Positions 63,403 to 64,000 of a DNA stretch of 64,000 bases are shown one piece after another; positions within the stretch are counted from its first letter, which is position 1, and each line of letters starts with the position of its first letter. The position numbers and the translations under genes are program-made. The notes below the pieces were generated by a model. The model ran no database searches and was not told where the DNA came from. It saw only the letters and a list, made by a program, of their open reading frames with translations. The DNA is from Actinomycetes bacterium (GTDB lineage Bacteria > Actinomycetota > Acidimicrobiia > Acidimicrobiales > Acidimicrobiaceae): the NCBI GenBank assembly GCA_021819725.1, contig JAKAQR010000003.1, positions 62,001 through 126,000 on the forward strand, written 5' to 3'.

Positions 63403-63881
63403 CGCTGAGGGAGGGCCCCCACTGTGAGGCCTTGCGGCGGGGCTTTGCTCTTGTGCCAGCCCAACCGCGTTCGACACCGAGCTGGGCTCCCGTTCTGGAG
63501 CTCTCTAGTCTTCCTGTCTCGATGGTTGTACAACATCTGCGGTCGTTGGATGTCGTTGAGGCTGATCCTTTGTGTCGATGTACGGATCCGTGCGTGCCCG
63601 CATGGTAGCTGATGGCAATGCTTATGCTGCGATGGAGAGTGGCGTGGTGACTCCATCTCTCCAGGCTTTGCACTGGCATGAGTCTTTTCGAGGACGGTCT
63701 CTGTATGGTGCGACCGTCACCGAAGAGATCCCGCATCGGATCGATCGACCCGGTCCATAGGGACGGGGCTTGTTCTCTCGGGTTTGCTTGGGGGTCAAAG
63801 GTGAAGGTCTAGAGTTGGTGTCGAAGATTGGACGCTGTGACGGTCCGCTGTACCGGCATTGAGGTCGGGCGGACACGCACA
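63403..63881. other. Intergenic, no supportable gene
   Basis: About 480 bp. Short frames (for example 63572-63760, plus strand) have no motif or ribosome site that I can support. Confidence 0.45.
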
Positions 63882-63927
63882 ACAACGCCGAAGACACTGG
63901 CGCTTGGGCGCGTGTCTTCGGCGTTGT
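63882..63927. terminator. 16-bp perfect hairpin near the window end
   Basis: ACAACGCCGAAGACAC (63882-63897) pairs perfectly with GTGTCTTCGGCGTTGT (63912-63927) around a 14-nt loop. Such a long stem is a strong terminator candidate for whichever gene ends nearby; there is no U-run on either side, so direction cannot be given. Confidence 0.6.
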
Positions 63928-64000
63928 CATCTGCCGATGTCAGTGGCTTGGTCTCGATGATCACCATGGCACCTGACCGACAGCTTGGCTAATCGTGACC

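Noticed and set aside
1..64000. CRISPR arrays
   Set aside because: No series of regularly spaced repeats was seen; the tandem repeats present are adjacent units without spacers.

Overview
The window reads as chromosome from an acidophilic actinobacterium, most likely an Acidimicrobiia relative of Ferrimicrobium or Acidimicrobium. This is an inference from gene families and order: a MarP-type periplasmic acid-resistance protease, a DUF5318 gene directly ahead of rpsF-ssb-rpsR-rplI-dnaB, an actinobacterial heterodisulfide-reductase-like iron-sulfur membrane protein, a DtxR/IdeR-type iron box, and moderately high GC with frequent GTG and TTG starts. No rRNA and no CRISPR array were seen.

Layout. 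0.2-1.7 kb: a dead IS4-family element with both terminal repeats. 1.9-12.6 kb: housekeeping genes, namely heme A synthase, tRNA-Arg(ACG), cutA-tadA, tRNA-Ser(CGA), an MBL-fold hydrolase, marP, gltB-gltD and tRNA-Arg(TCG). 12.6-19.4 kb: a 6.8-kb integrative element inserted in the 3' half of tRNA-Arg(TCG). It is bounded by 44-bp direct repeats and carries a tyrosine integrase, a broken ArdC-like gene, a SIR2-domain protein (candidate NAD-consuming defence gene), a restriction-helicase stump and a repeat-rich lipoprotein. 19.4-30.9 kb: gene-poor accessory DNA with a TacAT-type and a VapBC-type toxin-antitoxin pair, each with palindromes at its promoter, a third decayed VapBC, a Kelch protein, a membrane flippase-like protein, an SDR oxidoreductase and long stretches without a supportable gene. 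31-40 kb: GntR regulator with an operator, a very large SNF2 helicase, an MFS transporter, an acyl-lipid desaturase and a D,D-carboxypeptidase.

39.8-43.9 kb: the DUF5318-rpsF-ssb-rpsR-rplI-dnaB cluster; dnaB contains a 138-residue mini-intein and S18 has an unusual acidic tail. 43.9-50.6 kb: membrane proteins, lipoproteins, a cation/proton antiporter, the iron-sulfur oxidoreductase, dcd and tRNA-Gly(CCC). 50.6-51.6 kb: a remnant of an IS21-type element (terminal repeats and broken istB). 51.7-57.7 kb: an SGNH hydrolase, a TetR pseudogene, a DtxR regulator, a NRAMP-like transporter behind a near-consensus iron box, and an NlpC/P60 peptidase gene broken by a frameshift and an amber codon. 58-64 kb: two small membrane proteins, a D-threonine-aldolase-like PLP enzyme, a PD-(D/E)XK nuclease-like protein and a CoA-disulfide-reductase/rhodanese fusion.

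How parts work together: gltBD assimilates ammonia; DtxR probably controls the NRAMP transporter through the iron box; MarP, the antiporter and cell-wall enzymes fit an acid habitat; the island and toxin-antitoxin zone is the mobile, defence-related part. Short tandem duplications (13-33 bp) recur and in one case directly explain a gene inactivation. All assignments are by reading motifs; no database search was possible.
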